Position numbers and translations under genes: made by a program
DNA from: Guptibacillus spartinae
GTDB taxonomy: Bacteria > Bacillota > Bacilli > Bacillales > Guptibacillaceae
Length of the DNA: 64,000 nt
NCBI RefSeq assembly: GCF_028610625.1
Contig: NZ_JAQQWU010000010.1
Location: forward strand, 62,001-126,000
Reading direction: 5' to 3'
In this document: piece by piece, positions 15,842 through 23,959 of the stretch
Numbering within the stretch: the first letter of the stretch is position 1
Layout of the letters: every line of letters begins with the position of its first letter
The notes under the pieces: generated by a model
The model's input: the letters and a program-made list of their open reading frames with translations, nothing else
What the model was told of the DNA's origin: nothing
Database searches by the model: none

Positions 15842-16762
15842 ATGAAGGTGCATAACGGAACACTTATAACGATACGAGACAAAGCGTTATATATTGAAGA
15901 GCACGGCTCGAGACATCATCCTCCTCTTCTTTATTTACATGGGGGACCTGGGGAGAGCTGTTTTGATTTCTCTTACCATCAAACGGACCGACTGAAAGAG
16001 AAGTTTAGAATCATTGCGATTGATCAACGAGGCGTTTGTCGTTCAGAGGGAATCACTAACGAAGAAGAGTTTAGCTTGATGGATCTGATAGAAGACTGTG
16101 AGGCGATTCGAGAGCATTTTCACCTTGAATCCTGGTCAGTACTTGGTCACTCGTTTGGGGGATATCTTGGCGTTCTTTATGCCAGTCTCTATCCTGGATC
16201 GATCGCCCATTTGCTACTTGAATGCCCAACGTTTGATTTTACATTAACTTCAAGAAGCTTGTTGAAAAAAACGAGTGTTCTCTTAAACAAATATGGAAAA
16301 CAAGAAAAAGCTAGGGAAAGTTTAGAGATTGCTTATGATTCTCGTATTAAAGATCGAGAGTTGGCGGAGCTTTATGCTTCGTATAGTGATGAATTGGAAG
16401 AGAATCGAATGGAGATTTACATTCATAATACGAGTAATCCTACCGATTATAGCTACTATAGTGAGGCGAAATGGGATGAGCTCTATGATAAATCTGAGGT
16501 TCACTATGATCTTCTAAGAGAAGAAGGGGCTATTTTTCATTCCTTGATTCCGAGCCTTTCAAAACTAACGATGCCAACTCTCTTATTAACGGGTGAACAC
16601 GATCCCGTTACGTCAGAAGAGCAAATCAAAGCGTTTAACCAATTTGTCGAAAATGGTGCAATCTATCATTTTGCAAACAGCGGACATACCCCACACGATG
16701 AGGAAGCGGATCACTTTGCTCACGTTGTGACTCAATTCATAGGAGCTAAAAGAGGAGAATAG
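15842..16762 (+). CDS. alpha/beta hydrolase, proline iminopeptidase-like
   Basis: A 306-residue alpha/beta hydrolase. The oxyanion motif HGGPG is at 33-37, DQRGVCRSEG at 61-70 and the nucleophile elbow GHSFGG has Ser104. The acid is probably Asp in GEHDPVTSEE and the base His in NSGHTPHDE. HGGPG and DQRG are typical of prolyl aminopeptidases (S33) and related esterases, and a cap domain of about 90 residues sits in the middle. Cytosolic, no signal peptide. Substrate is unknown. It sits in the operon DinB-hydrolase-GNAT with GAGGTGA as ribosome site. Confidence 0.88.
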   Translation: MKVHNGTLITIRDKALYIEEHGSRHHPPLLYLHGGPGESCFDFSYHQTDRLKEKFRIIAIDQRGVCRSEGITNEEEFSLMDLIEDCEAIREHFHLESWSVLGHSFGGYLGVLYASLYPGSIAHLLLECPTFDFTLTSRSLLKKTSVLLNKYGKQEKARESLEIAYDSRIKDRELAELYASYSDELEENRMEIYIHNTSNPTDYSYYSEAKWDELYDKSEVHYDLLREEGAIFHSLIPSLSKLTMPTLLLTGEHDPVTSEEQIKAFNQFVENGAIYHFANSGHTPHDEEADHFAHVVTQFIGAKRGE

Positions 16763-16766
16763 ACAG

Positions 16767-17324
16767 ATGTTTACTTATCAAATTAACCAGGATCTCTATT
16801 TAAGAATGTACACAATTGACGATGCAGAAGCACTCTATCAACTCATCGATGAATCAAGAGGTCACTTGAAAAAGTGGCTCGCATGGGTGGATTACAATAC
16901 GGATGTTGAGTCTTCCCGTGATTTTATCCAAAGTACGTTAAAAGGCGTTAGTGAAACAGGTGGGTATCCGAAGACGCTCGGCATGTTTTATAAAGGTGAG
17001 CTTGCAGGAACCGTGGGGTTTAATGAAGTGAATCGTACCCATCAGTACGCAACGATAGGCTACTGGCTAAGTGAGAAATTCCAGCGAAAAGGGATTGTGA
17101 CCGAGGCGTGCCGGGGAATCATTCATTTAGGATTTAATGAAATGGGATTAAATCGGATTGAGATACGGGCGGCAGCGGAAAATAAAAAAAGTCGTGCCAT
17201 TCCTGAAAGACTAGGGTTTACGAAAGAAGGTGTTCTCAGACAAGTAGAAATTGTAAACGGAGAATTCTATGATCACGTGGTCTATAGCATGCTGGCGAGT
17301 GAGTGGTCGAAAACGAATATCTAG
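16767..17324 (+). CDS. GNAT acetyltransferase, YdaF/RimL-like
   Basis: A 185-residue RimL-type N-acetyltransferase, close in length and pattern to B. subtilis YdaF. Visible motifs: IGYWLSEKFQRKGIVTEACR (acetyl-CoA loop Q/RxxG), LNRIEIRAAAENKKSRAIPE and LGFTKEGVLR, then NGEFYDHVVYSML. Such enzymes acetylate protein N-termini or small amines with acetyl-CoA. The start follows AGAGGAG by a normal distance and the gene lies four bases after the hydrolase stop. The substrate is unknown. Confidence 0.9.
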   Translation: MFTYQINQDLYLRMYTIDDAEALYQLIDESRGHLKKWLAWVDYNTDVESSRDFIQSTLKGVSETGGYPKTLGMFYKGELAGTVGFNEVNRTHQYATIGYWLSEKFQRKGIVTEACRGIIHLGFNEMGLNRIEIRAAAENKKSRAIPERLGFTKEGVLRQVEIVNGEFYDHVVYSMLASEWSKTNI

Positions 17325-17363
17325 ATGCACAAAAATAATCTCCAGGGGTATCCACTAGAGATG

Positions 17364-17519
17364 TTAAGGTAGCTCAACCATATAAACAAGTCGTTCTAAT
17401 TCTTCCATTGTGCATTCATAAAGCTGTTTATCTTTTAATCTATAAATTCCTCGGTCTAATAGACGTTGAATAAATGACTGTTTTTGCTCGGGATCATGTT
17501 GCTCCACTTGATGTGACAC
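17364..17519 (-). CDS. FbpA-like small protein (51 aa)
   Basis: A short minus-strand gene, GTG 17519 with a perfect AGGAGG eight bases upstream, ending TAA at 17364. The 51-residue product is charged and helical and contains LLDRGIYRLKDKQLYECT followed by MEELERLVY. This resembles the Fur-regulated basic protein A (FbpA) family pattern GIYK-x-DGKQLYELTLSELE as I remember it. In B. subtilis the Fbp proteins assist the iron-sparing response. I see no Fur box nearby, so iron control is not supported here; many FbpA-like genes are not Fur-regulated. Confidence 0.7.
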   Translation of the reverse strand: MSHQVEQHDPEQKQSFIQRLLDRGIYRLKDKQLYECTMEELERLVYMVELP

Positions 17520-17655
17520 GGTTCATTCCTCCTGTTAAGTATATCCAGGTAATATGTTCCACCTAACGAGTCGATTCAAACCTCGATTCGCACATTTCTT
17601 AAAAGGAATAAAGCGTTTTCTTGACGAATTACAAAAAACATTAGGAGGGATTAAA

Positions 17656-18396
17656 ATGGAAAAATATACTGTTCAACAAGGCGCCGAGCCATTTTACTTT
17701 GAAGGAAATAAGGTCGGCGTTTTGGTTCTTCATGGTTTTACAGGCTCCACCCAAAGCATGCGGTATCTCGGAGAACAACTGGCTTCGGAAGGCTATACGG
17801 TATGCGGCCCAAGATTAAAGGGACATGGTACGCATTATGAGGATATGGAGCAGAGTACATATGAAGAGTGGATCCAGTCCGTTGAAGAGGGCTACCAATG
17901 GTTGAAGGAACGGTGTGATACGCTCTTTATCACTGGACTATCAATGGGGGGTACGCTAACGCTGTATTTGGCTGAACAGCACCCGGAAGTAAAAGGGATT
18001 ATGCCGATTAATGCCGCCATTGACTTGCCTGATCTGGAACAAATGAGAGGAAAAACAGAGCCGCGCTTCCTGGATGCGATTGGTTCAGATATTAAAGCAG
18101 AAGGCGTGGATGAACTTGCTTATGAGAAGACGCCGACGAAGTCCATTCAAGAGATTCTTAAGCTAACAGAGCTAACGCGACGCGATCTTCCTTCTATTAA
18201 AATGCCAGCGTTAATTTTTAAATCAATCGAGGATCATGTCGTGCCACCAGAAAATTCAACGACGATTCTTGAAAAAATCGCTTCTACAAAGAAAGAAGTG
18301 ATTGAATTACATGATAGTTACCATGTAGCAACGCTCGATCATGATAAAGAATTAATTGCAGAGAAGTGTAAGTCTTTTATGAAAGAACTCATTTAG
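17656..18396 (+). CDS. carboxylesterase/monoacylglycerol lipase, Est30-like
   Basis: Start is ATG 17656 because TTAGGAGGGATTAAA precedes it; the open frame back to 17554 is not supported. The 246-residue alpha/beta hydrolase has LHGFTGS (25-31) as oxyanion loop, GLSMGG with Ser96, the acid in IEDHVVPPEN and the base in DSYHVATLDHD. It resembles the small thermostable Bacillus carboxylesterases (Est30/YvaK) that cleave short acyl esters or monoglycerides. Cytosolic. A GNAT gene follows after 15 bases with AGGAGG, so the two are co-transcribed. Confidence 0.9.
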   Translation: MEKYTVQQGAEPFYFEGNKVGVLVLHGFTGSTQSMRYLGEQLASEGYTVCGPRLKGHGTHYEDMEQSTYEEWIQSVEEGYQWLKERCDTLFITGLSMGGTLTLYLAEQHPEVKGIMPINAAIDLPDLEQMRGKTEPRFLDAIGSDIKAEGVDELAYEKTPTKSIQEILKLTELTRRDLPSIKMPALIFKSIEDHVVPPENSTTILEKIASTKKEVIELHDSYHVATLDHDKELIAEKCKSFMKELI

Positions 18397-18411
18397 TTTA
18401 GGAGGTTAGAG

Positions 18412-18909
18412 ATGGAAGTCAGACAGTTAAAGGCAGATGATGCTGAAGCTTATTGGGAGCTTCGCTTAGAAGCACTAAAAAAAAATCCTGAGGCGTTCGC
18501 ATCAAGTTACGAAGAGGCGATCTTAAAAGATGATCCGATCAAAAGCACAGCGAGAAACATGGAATCAGGTGCTACTTTTGGCGCTTTTGATAACGAAATT
18601 TTAATCGGTGTGATTACGTTCGTTAGAGGGTCTGGAATAAAGGTTCGGCATAAAGCAGATCTATATGCTGTCTACGTTACTCCAAAATATCGTGGTAAAG
18701 GGGTAGGGAGAGCGCTTCTATCTCGCGTCATTGATTATGCAAAGAACCAGGATGCGCTGCTTAAATTAAGTGTATCTGTCGTATCAACGAATGAACGAGC
18801 AAAGCATCTGTACAAGAGTTTCGGTTTTAAAACCGTTTATATTGAGGAGAAAGCGCTCTATGTGCAGGGGCAGTTTCTAAACGAAGAGCACATGGTGCAA
18901 TATTTCTAA
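18412..18909 (+). CDS. GNAT-family N-acetyltransferase
   Basis: A 165-residue single-domain GNAT protein. The N-terminal strand VRQLKADDAEAYWELRLEAL, the acetyl-CoA site VTPKYRGKGVGRALL (RGKGVG P-loop-like) and the C-terminal NERAKHLYKSFGFKT segment are clear. Substrate unknown. It follows the esterase gene closely with ribosome site AGGAGGTTAGAG and ends in a terminator. Confidence 0.9.
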   Translation: MEVRQLKADDAEAYWELRLEALKKNPEAFASSYEEAILKDDPIKSTARNMESGATFGAFDNEILIGVITFVRGSGIKVRHKADLYAVYVTPKYRGKGVGRALLSRVIDYAKNQDALLKLSVSVVSTNERAKHLYKSFGFKTVYIEEKALYVQGQFLNEEHMVQYF

Positions 18910-18911
18910 TT

Positions 18912-18942
18912 AAAAGCAGGCGTCTATACGGCGTCTGCTTTT
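18912..18942 (+). terminator. terminator after GNAT gene
   Basis: AAAAGCAGGCG and CGTCTGCTTTT pair with one G-T wobble. Confidence 0.75.
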
Positions 18943-18960
18943 AATGTGTGGAAAATGATC

Positions 18961-19178
18961 GTTATAGAGGGCAACGGTGTAAGGGGTCAGCTTGCCTTCA
19001 TGATGCCCTCTCGCACCGCAGGATCCTTTTTTATCAGTGCTTCTGCCACTTCTTCAGAGGGCTCTTTAACGACACTCCCAAATGAGGACGGATCATTGTT
19101 AAGCGTGCGTCCTGCCATCATGAGCGTATCGTTTTTCATAAGCTGCTGAAGTGCTCGGTGAGAATGAATGGTTTCCTT
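18961..19178 (-). pseudogene. YciI-family protein remnant
   Basis: Reading the minus strand from 19178 gives HRALQQLMKNDTLMMAGRTL and then DPSSFGSVV, EEVAEALIKKDPAVREGIMK, the second half of a YciI-like (dimeric alpha/beta ferredoxin-fold) protein. The frame meets TGA at 18987. One base shift at about 18992 restores KLTPYTVALY, the expected family ending, so a 1-base deletion has occurred or a sequencing error exists. Upstream a TAA (19179) cuts the frame and the N-terminal half is absent. I call it a decayed gene. This 400-base gap between 18909 and 19353 holds nothing else that I can support. Confidence 0.65.
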
Positions 19179-19352
19179 TTAGAAAAGGAAGCAAAGGCGC
19201 AATCGACAAAAAGTCGCGTCCTTTAAAGGAAAGCGGCTTTTTTATGCTATGGTTAGGAGAAGTGCCGCCTGGTTCATACAAGTGATTTTGTATATAATGA
19301 AACCTAGACAAAATGTGCGAATGAAATAGACAGAAAATGGAGGGGAGACGAA

Positions 19353-20777
19353 ATGGATGAACTATTATATTTAAGCGTTTTCCTCATTTATACCATTGCC
19401 ATTCTTATTCTAGGAAAGCATGGTTTTGATAAAACGGATGAACTGAAGGGCTACTTTCTAGCTGGAAGAAACCTTCCTTTATTTCCAAGTGTGGCTTCTT
19501 TCTGTGCAACCTGGTTTAGTGCAGCCTCTTTACTTGGATTGCCAGGATTGATTTATGAAGGTGGAGTCTCCGTGATTTGGACGACTGCCATCGCCTGGTT
19601 ACTTGGCATTATAGGGTTATTTTTTCTAGCCTCCAAACTTTATACATATAACGTGGTCACCGTTCCGGAATTTTTTCTTGTCCGCTATGATTCAAAGTTT
19701 CTTCAAATTTGGGTCGGTGTCATTCTGAGCGTGAGCTACCTTCTCTATGTTGTGATCCAAATTCGAGGATTCGGGATTGTGGTTAGCCAGATGCTTGACA
19801 TTCCTTATACGGTTAGCGTGTTTTTAATTTATCTTTTTGTTCTCTATACGACGTTTGGCGGTCTTCACTCTGTGGCAAGAACCGATATTTTTCATTTTTG
19901 CTTAATTCTCTTTGGATCCATCTTAGGCGGCGTTTTTATTGTGAAAGAAATAGGAGGAATAAGAGAGCTTGCGACAGGTCTCTCCACTCTAGATCAAAGT
20001 GGATCCGCTTCTTATTTAGCGCTCTTTCCTGAAGGCGGCTTATCGTTCTGGGCATTGGTAAGTGCGTTCTTCTCGCTCGGCCTTGGTGTAGCGGCGAATC
20101 CCCAATATGCGGTTCGTATTCTTTCCTCACGCTCTAAACAGGTTGCGCTAAAAATGGTCGGCACCAGTACTGTTTTTCTCGTGCTCATCTACTTTTCCAT
20201 CTTTGTCATTGGGATTGGATCTCGAGTTCTTGATCCAAACGTTCCATTCACAAGCACGGATGAAATCTATCCGTTCATCATTGCATATTTACTAGAAACA
20301 CCGTTAAAAGGAGTGCTGTTAATTAGCGTTGTCGCTGCGGCGATTTCGACAGCAAATTCCCAGCTACTGATTATGGCGACGAGTTTTGTGTATGATATCA
20401 CCCTTCCTATTCGAAAAAAGAAAGCCCTTGATCTTAAAGTCATTTCATGGACAAGGTGGATGATTTTTATCTTTGCCACCTTTTCTCTTGTGATTGCCTT
20501 TACACCCCCACAGGGGATTGTCCAATTTAGTGGTCACATTTGGGGGATTATTGCTGTGTCCTTGTTCTTTCCGCTGTATGGAGGTCTCTATACGAACGTT
20601 AATCATCGTCAAGCACTTCTCTCAACATTTGGTGGGTTAATTACGTATATACTGGCTTTCCTCCTTATCCCAAATGCGTTACAGCCAGTGTATCATCCAG
20701 TTCTCCCTTCGCTTATCATTGCAGGCATTCTTTTCTTTCTAAAAGGAAGGGGGCGTTTAAATGCGTCATTCCATTGA
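19353..20777 (+). CDS. sodium:solute symporter (SSS family)
   Basis: A 474-residue transporter with about 13 hydrophobic segments, ATG 19353 after GGAGGGGAGACGAA. Family features: GYFLAGRNLP after helix 1, FSAASLLGLPGLIYEGG in helix 2, and the sodium-site region AAAISTANSQLLIMATSFVYD in helix 8-9. SSS proteins import sugars, proline, pantothenate or carboxylates with Na+. The 3' end overlaps the histidine kinase gene by 17 bases, so transporter and two-component system are translated together. From context it may import 5-oxoproline or a related acid; that is inference. Confidence 0.9.
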   Translation: MDELLYLSVFLIYTIAILILGKHGFDKTDELKGYFLAGRNLPLFPSVASFCATWFSAASLLGLPGLIYEGGVSVIWTTAIAWLLGIIGLFFLASKLYTYNVVTVPEFFLVRYDSKFLQIWVGVILSVSYLLYVVIQIRGFGIVVSQMLDIPYTVSVFLIYLFVLYTTFGGLHSVARTDIFHFCLILFGSILGGVFIVKEIGGIRELATGLSTLDQSGSASYLALFPEGGLSFWALVSAFFSLGLGVAANPQYAVRILSSRSKQVALKMVGTSTVFLVLIYFSIFVIGIGSRVLDPNVPFTSTDEIYPFIIAYLLETPLKGVLLISVVAAAISTANSQLLIMATSFVYDITLPIRKKKALDLKVISWTRWMIFIFATFSLVIAFTPPQGIVQFSGHIWGIIAVSLFFPLYGGLYTNVNHRQALLSTFGGLITYILAFLLIPNALQPVYHPVLPSLIIAGILFFLKGRGRLNASFH

Positions 20778-22443
20778 ACGAAAAATTTTAGTGCCGTTTT
20801 TAATTATTGTCCTCATCCCGATCTTTATTATTGGTGCCGTTTCCATGTGGTCAAGCTACCAATCAGAAAAGCAGTTGAAGCAGGCAACGGTCCAAGAACA
20901 CTTAACGAGTCTCGACCGGTATGCAACGAAGCTTGAGAATCGTGTGAATAGCGGGATGATCAGTGAAGAAGAGGCAAAGTCACTCATCAAAATGATGATC
21001 AATGAAACGAAAGGTTTATATGTAGAAGAGGCAGACGGAACGCTTTCAACAGAAGGTGAAGTCGTTCAAGCAAGTGAACTTGATTGGTACAATGGAGAGG
21101 CAAAGACGAGCATTTTTACGGAGAGAACCGTTCTAACGAAACAAATCGAACAATGGGGCTGGACGCTGTATCATCCAATGACGTTCTCTTTTTATTCAGG
21201 CTCATTGCCTAATATTCAAAAGTACACGCTACTTATTAGTATTTTTACGGGTGTCATTGCGGTACAATTTACGATTATTCTTTCTTACCACCTTTCAAAA
21301 CCGATTAAGAATTTAGCCGCTTTTTGTAAAAAAATTGCGTTAGGTGAGCGAACGAACGGCGTTGACATAGATAACCGAAAAGATGAGATCGGGGTTTTGT
21401 CATCGTCATTGAAAGATATGGTGGAAACGCTTGATGAACGGAACGCGCAAATCGATAAAATCAAGAAGTTGAATGAGACGATTTTAAATAGCGTTCATGT
21501 TGGCATGGTGCTTGTGATTGAAGGGGCTGATTCTGTTTATAATGAAGCGGCTCAAACGATGATGAACGAAGATCCGCTTTTAAAGGAACGGCTTGGCAAG
21601 CTAACGATTCATGAAACGAAAAGAAGAAGCGAGGAAATTTGGGATCATAAGCGGAAGGAAGAGAAAGTTTTTTATGCGGTGAGCTATAAAGTACTCGGAA
21701 CGTCAGAAAAGCAGCGTTCCATTATTACATTTGAAGACATCACGCATCGTCGAAAATTAGAGCAGCGCGTGGAACGAATGTCTCGACTTGCTTCGTTAGG
21801 TGAGATGGCTTCTGGTATTGCCCATGAAATTCGTAACCCACTTGCGGGTATTAAAACGACGACGGAATTGTTAACTCGCAGACTTGAGCTAACGAAGGAT
21901 CAGCTGATTTTAACGGAAAATATGCTGCTGGACATTGATCGGGTGAATAAGATCATCACGAATATTTTGCAGTTTTCAAGGCCAATGGAAACGAATCCTT
22001 CTTTGTTAAAAGTTGACGATACTCTGCATTCACTTGTGTTGCTCATGAAAACGATCGCGGATGATAAGAAGGTGGTTCTTCATCATATCGAAAACAACAC
22101 GGAAATCTTCGTGGATCGCGATCATCTTCGTCAAATCCTTTTAAATCTCATTCTAAATGGAATGAATGCGATGCCCGATGGAGGAGAGCTGATTCTATCA
22201 AGTTTCCAACGAGATGATGATGTGACGATTTTGATCTCTGACACAGGTGTGGGAATGGAGGATGCCGTGATGGAGAAGATTTTTGATCCATTTTATACAA
22301 CGCGTGCAGAGGGAACGGGACTTGGATTATCGATTGTTCATCAATTGGTTGTTCAAAACAATGGGGAAATTGATGTCAATAGTATAAAAGGAAAAGGAAC
22401 AGAGTTTTCAATCACATTTCCAATAGGAAGGGAGGAGAAATAA
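20761..22443 (+). CDS. membrane sensor histidine kinase
   Basis: A 560-residue kinase. Helix 1 (about 9-30), an extracytoplasmic region (about 31-152) and helix 2 (about 155-176) are followed by HAMP (about 177-230), a PAS-like region (240-330), a HisKA domain with GIAHEIRNP (His355) and a HATPase with NLILNGMNAMPDGG, DTGVGM and GTGLGLSIV. This NtrB/AtoS-like layout senses an external or transported solute and phosphorylates the response regulator encoded directly after it (adjacent stop and start codons). The gene overlaps the symporter by 17 bases. Ligand unknown; a 5-oxoproline signal is inferred from the locus. Confidence 0.93.
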   Translation: MRHSIERKILVPFLIIVLIPIFIIGAVSMWSSYQSEKQLKQATVQEHLTSLDRYATKLENRVNSGMISEEEAKSLIKMMINETKGLYVEEADGTLSTEGEVVQASELDWYNGEAKTSIFTERTVLTKQIEQWGWTLYHPMTFSFYSGSLPNIQKYTLLISIFTGVIAVQFTIILSYHLSKPIKNLAAFCKKIALGERTNGVDIDNRKDEIGVLSSSLKDMVETLDERNAQIDKIKKLNETILNSVHVGMVLVIEGADSVYNEAAQTMMNEDPLLKERLGKLTIHETKRRSEEIWDHKRKEEKVFYAVSYKVLGTSEKQRSIITFEDITHRRKLEQRVERMSRLASLGEMASGIAHEIRNPLAGIKTTTELLTRRLELTKDQLILTENMLLDIDRVNKIITNILQFSRPMETNPSLLKVDDTLHSLVLLMKTIADDKKVVLHHIENNTEIFVDRDHLRQILLNLILNGMNAMPDGGELILSSFQRDDDVTILISDTGVGMEDAVMEKIFDPFYTTRAEGTGLGLSIVHQLVVQNNGEIDVNSIKGKGTEFSITFPIGREEK

Positions 22444-23820
22444 ATGGCTGTGAAAGTAGGCATTATTGATGATGAAACGACGCTTCGTCTCACGCTCCAA
22501 ATGTTTCTAGAAGACGAAGGATACGATGTGAGGGCAGCAGCAACGCTTGAAGAGGGCTGGCACATGCTTGAAGAATTTAGTCCGCATGTCCTACTATTGG
22601 ATATTCGCCTGCCTGATGGAAATGGACTTGATTCGCTCCATGAATTTCGAGAACGCTATCCTGAGATGGCCGTGATGATGTTAACGGCCTATGGAGATGC
22701 GAAAACGGCTGTTCGCTCGATTAAAGAAGGTGCCTTTGATTATCTAACGAAGCCTTTTGAGTTAGAAGAACTGAAGATCATTCTTCAGAAATGGATTAAA
22801 CAGCACCATCTTGAGAAGGAAGTCGAGCGTTACCGTGAGGAAGAGCGACGGACGAAACTTGTTCAGATGATCGGTGAAAGTAAGCAAATGCATGAGTTAA
22901 AAGATAAAATTTCCTTAATCTCAGAAAGTAATAATACAACGGTTTTAGTTCGTGGTGAAACAGGTACCGGCAAGGAGCTTGTGGCAAGAAGCATTCATCA
23001 GCAAAGTAAGCGTCATGATGGACCGTTTGTCGCTGTGAATTGCGCCAGCATTCCAGCGGACTCAATTGAAATTGAGCTTTTCGGTCGAGAAAAGAATAAC
23101 GCGACGGAGCAAGCGAATCCGAAAGTTGGCTTAATGGAGTGGGCAGATGGAGGAACCTTGTTTCTTGATGAAATAGGAGATCTTTCACTCGATATTCAAG
23201 TAAAGCTTCTACGTTTTCTTGAAGATAAAAAGATCAAGCGTCTTGGCAGTGTGCATGATATTGAGATCGATGTGCGCGTCATTGCTGCCACCAATCGTTC
23301 GCTTGAGGAAATGATCCAAGAGAAGAAATTTCGATCGGACCTCTACTATCGCTTAAACGTTGTCCCGGTAAAGTTAACACCTTTACGTGAGCGTGGCGAT
23401 GACATTATCATGCTAACGGAGCATTTTCTTTATGAATTCTGTCAGCAAATGAGAAAAGAAACACCTTCATTACGAGCTGATGCGAAAAAGCGTTTAGTAA
23501 GTTATCACTGGCCGGGGAATGTTAGAGAGCTGAAAAACACGATTGAACGAATCGCGATTCTTCATCAGGAAAAAGAGCTTGCGGCTTATCACTTTGATTT
23601 TCTAAATCCTGTTGAGGGAAACGTGGAAGGTGCTAAATCAGTCGATGACGTCGTCTTTGATGAGCAATTTTCATTAGAAGATCATATTGAAGCGATTGAA
23701 AAGAAATACATCGAAAAAGCCATTCAAGAAGCGAAGTGGAATATTACGCAGGCAAGTAAGCTATTAGGAATGAGCCGGTACGCCCTTCAGCGGAGAATTG
23801 ATAAATATGAGATAACATGA
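22444..23820 (+). CDS. NtrC-type response regulator lacking GAFTGA
   Basis: A 458-residue protein with receiver domain (1-120; Asp53, Lys103), AAA+ domain (about 142-370; Walker A GETGTGKE 171-178, Walker B GTLFLDEIGD 238-247, arginine fingers in the FRSDLYYRLNV region) and a Fis-type HTH at the end (NITQASKLLGMSRYALQRR). Where family members have GAFTGA, here residues 215-228 read REKNNATEQANPKV. GAFTGA contacts sigma-54, so this regulator probably does not activate sigma-54 promoters, though it keeps ATPase motifs. It partners the upstream kinase and likely controls the pxp operon or the symporter. Confidence 0.93.
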   Translation: MAVKVGIIDDETTLRLTLQMFLEDEGYDVRAAATLEEGWHMLEEFSPHVLLLDIRLPDGNGLDSLHEFRERYPEMAVMMLTAYGDAKTAVRSIKEGAFDYLTKPFELEELKIILQKWIKQHHLEKEVERYREEERRTKLVQMIGESKQMHELKDKISLISESNNTTVLVRGETGTGKELVARSIHQQSKRHDGPFVAVNCASIPADSIEIELFGREKNNATEQANPKVGLMEWADGGTLFLDEIGDLSLDIQVKLLRFLEDKKIKRLGSVHDIEIDVRVIAATNRSLEEMIQEKKFRSDLYYRLNVVPVKLTPLRERGDDIIMLTEHFLYEFCQQMRKETPSLRADAKKRLVSYHWPGNVRELKNTIERIAILHQEKELAAYHFDFLNPVEGNVEGAKSVDDVVFDEQFSLEDHIEAIEKKYIEKAIQEAKWNITQASKLLGMSRYALQRRIDKYEIT

Positions 23821-23827
23821 GCGAAAT

Positions 23828-23850
23828 CGCCCGAAATGGGCGGTTTTTTT
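23828..23850 (+). terminator. terminator after response regulator gene
   Basis: CGCCC-GAAAT-GGGCG hairpin followed by seven T. Confidence 0.8.
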
Positions 23851-23916
23851 GTGCGGAATCTTATAAAATTATCTGAAAATTACGTGATATCGTAGAGGTA
23901 AGAGAAAAAACGCATC

Positions 23917-23937
23917 GATTCATGTAAAGAATGAATC
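23917..23937. promoter_or_regulatory. inverted repeat upstream of the pxp operon
   Basis: GATTCAT-GTAAAGA-ATGAATC is a perfect 7-7-7 inverted repeat 22 bases before the first gene of the operon. It is a candidate site for the adjacent response regulator or another repressor. I see no -24/-12 sigma-54 promoter (TGGCAC/TTGC) in this gap. Confidence 0.45.
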
Positions 23938-23959
23938 ATATAGAAAAAGGGGGAATTTG

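Noticed and set aside
23821-23959. Sigma-54 promoter before the pxp operon
   Set aside because: Looked for TGGCAC/TTGC-type -24/-12 boxes because of the NtrC-like regulator; none is visible.
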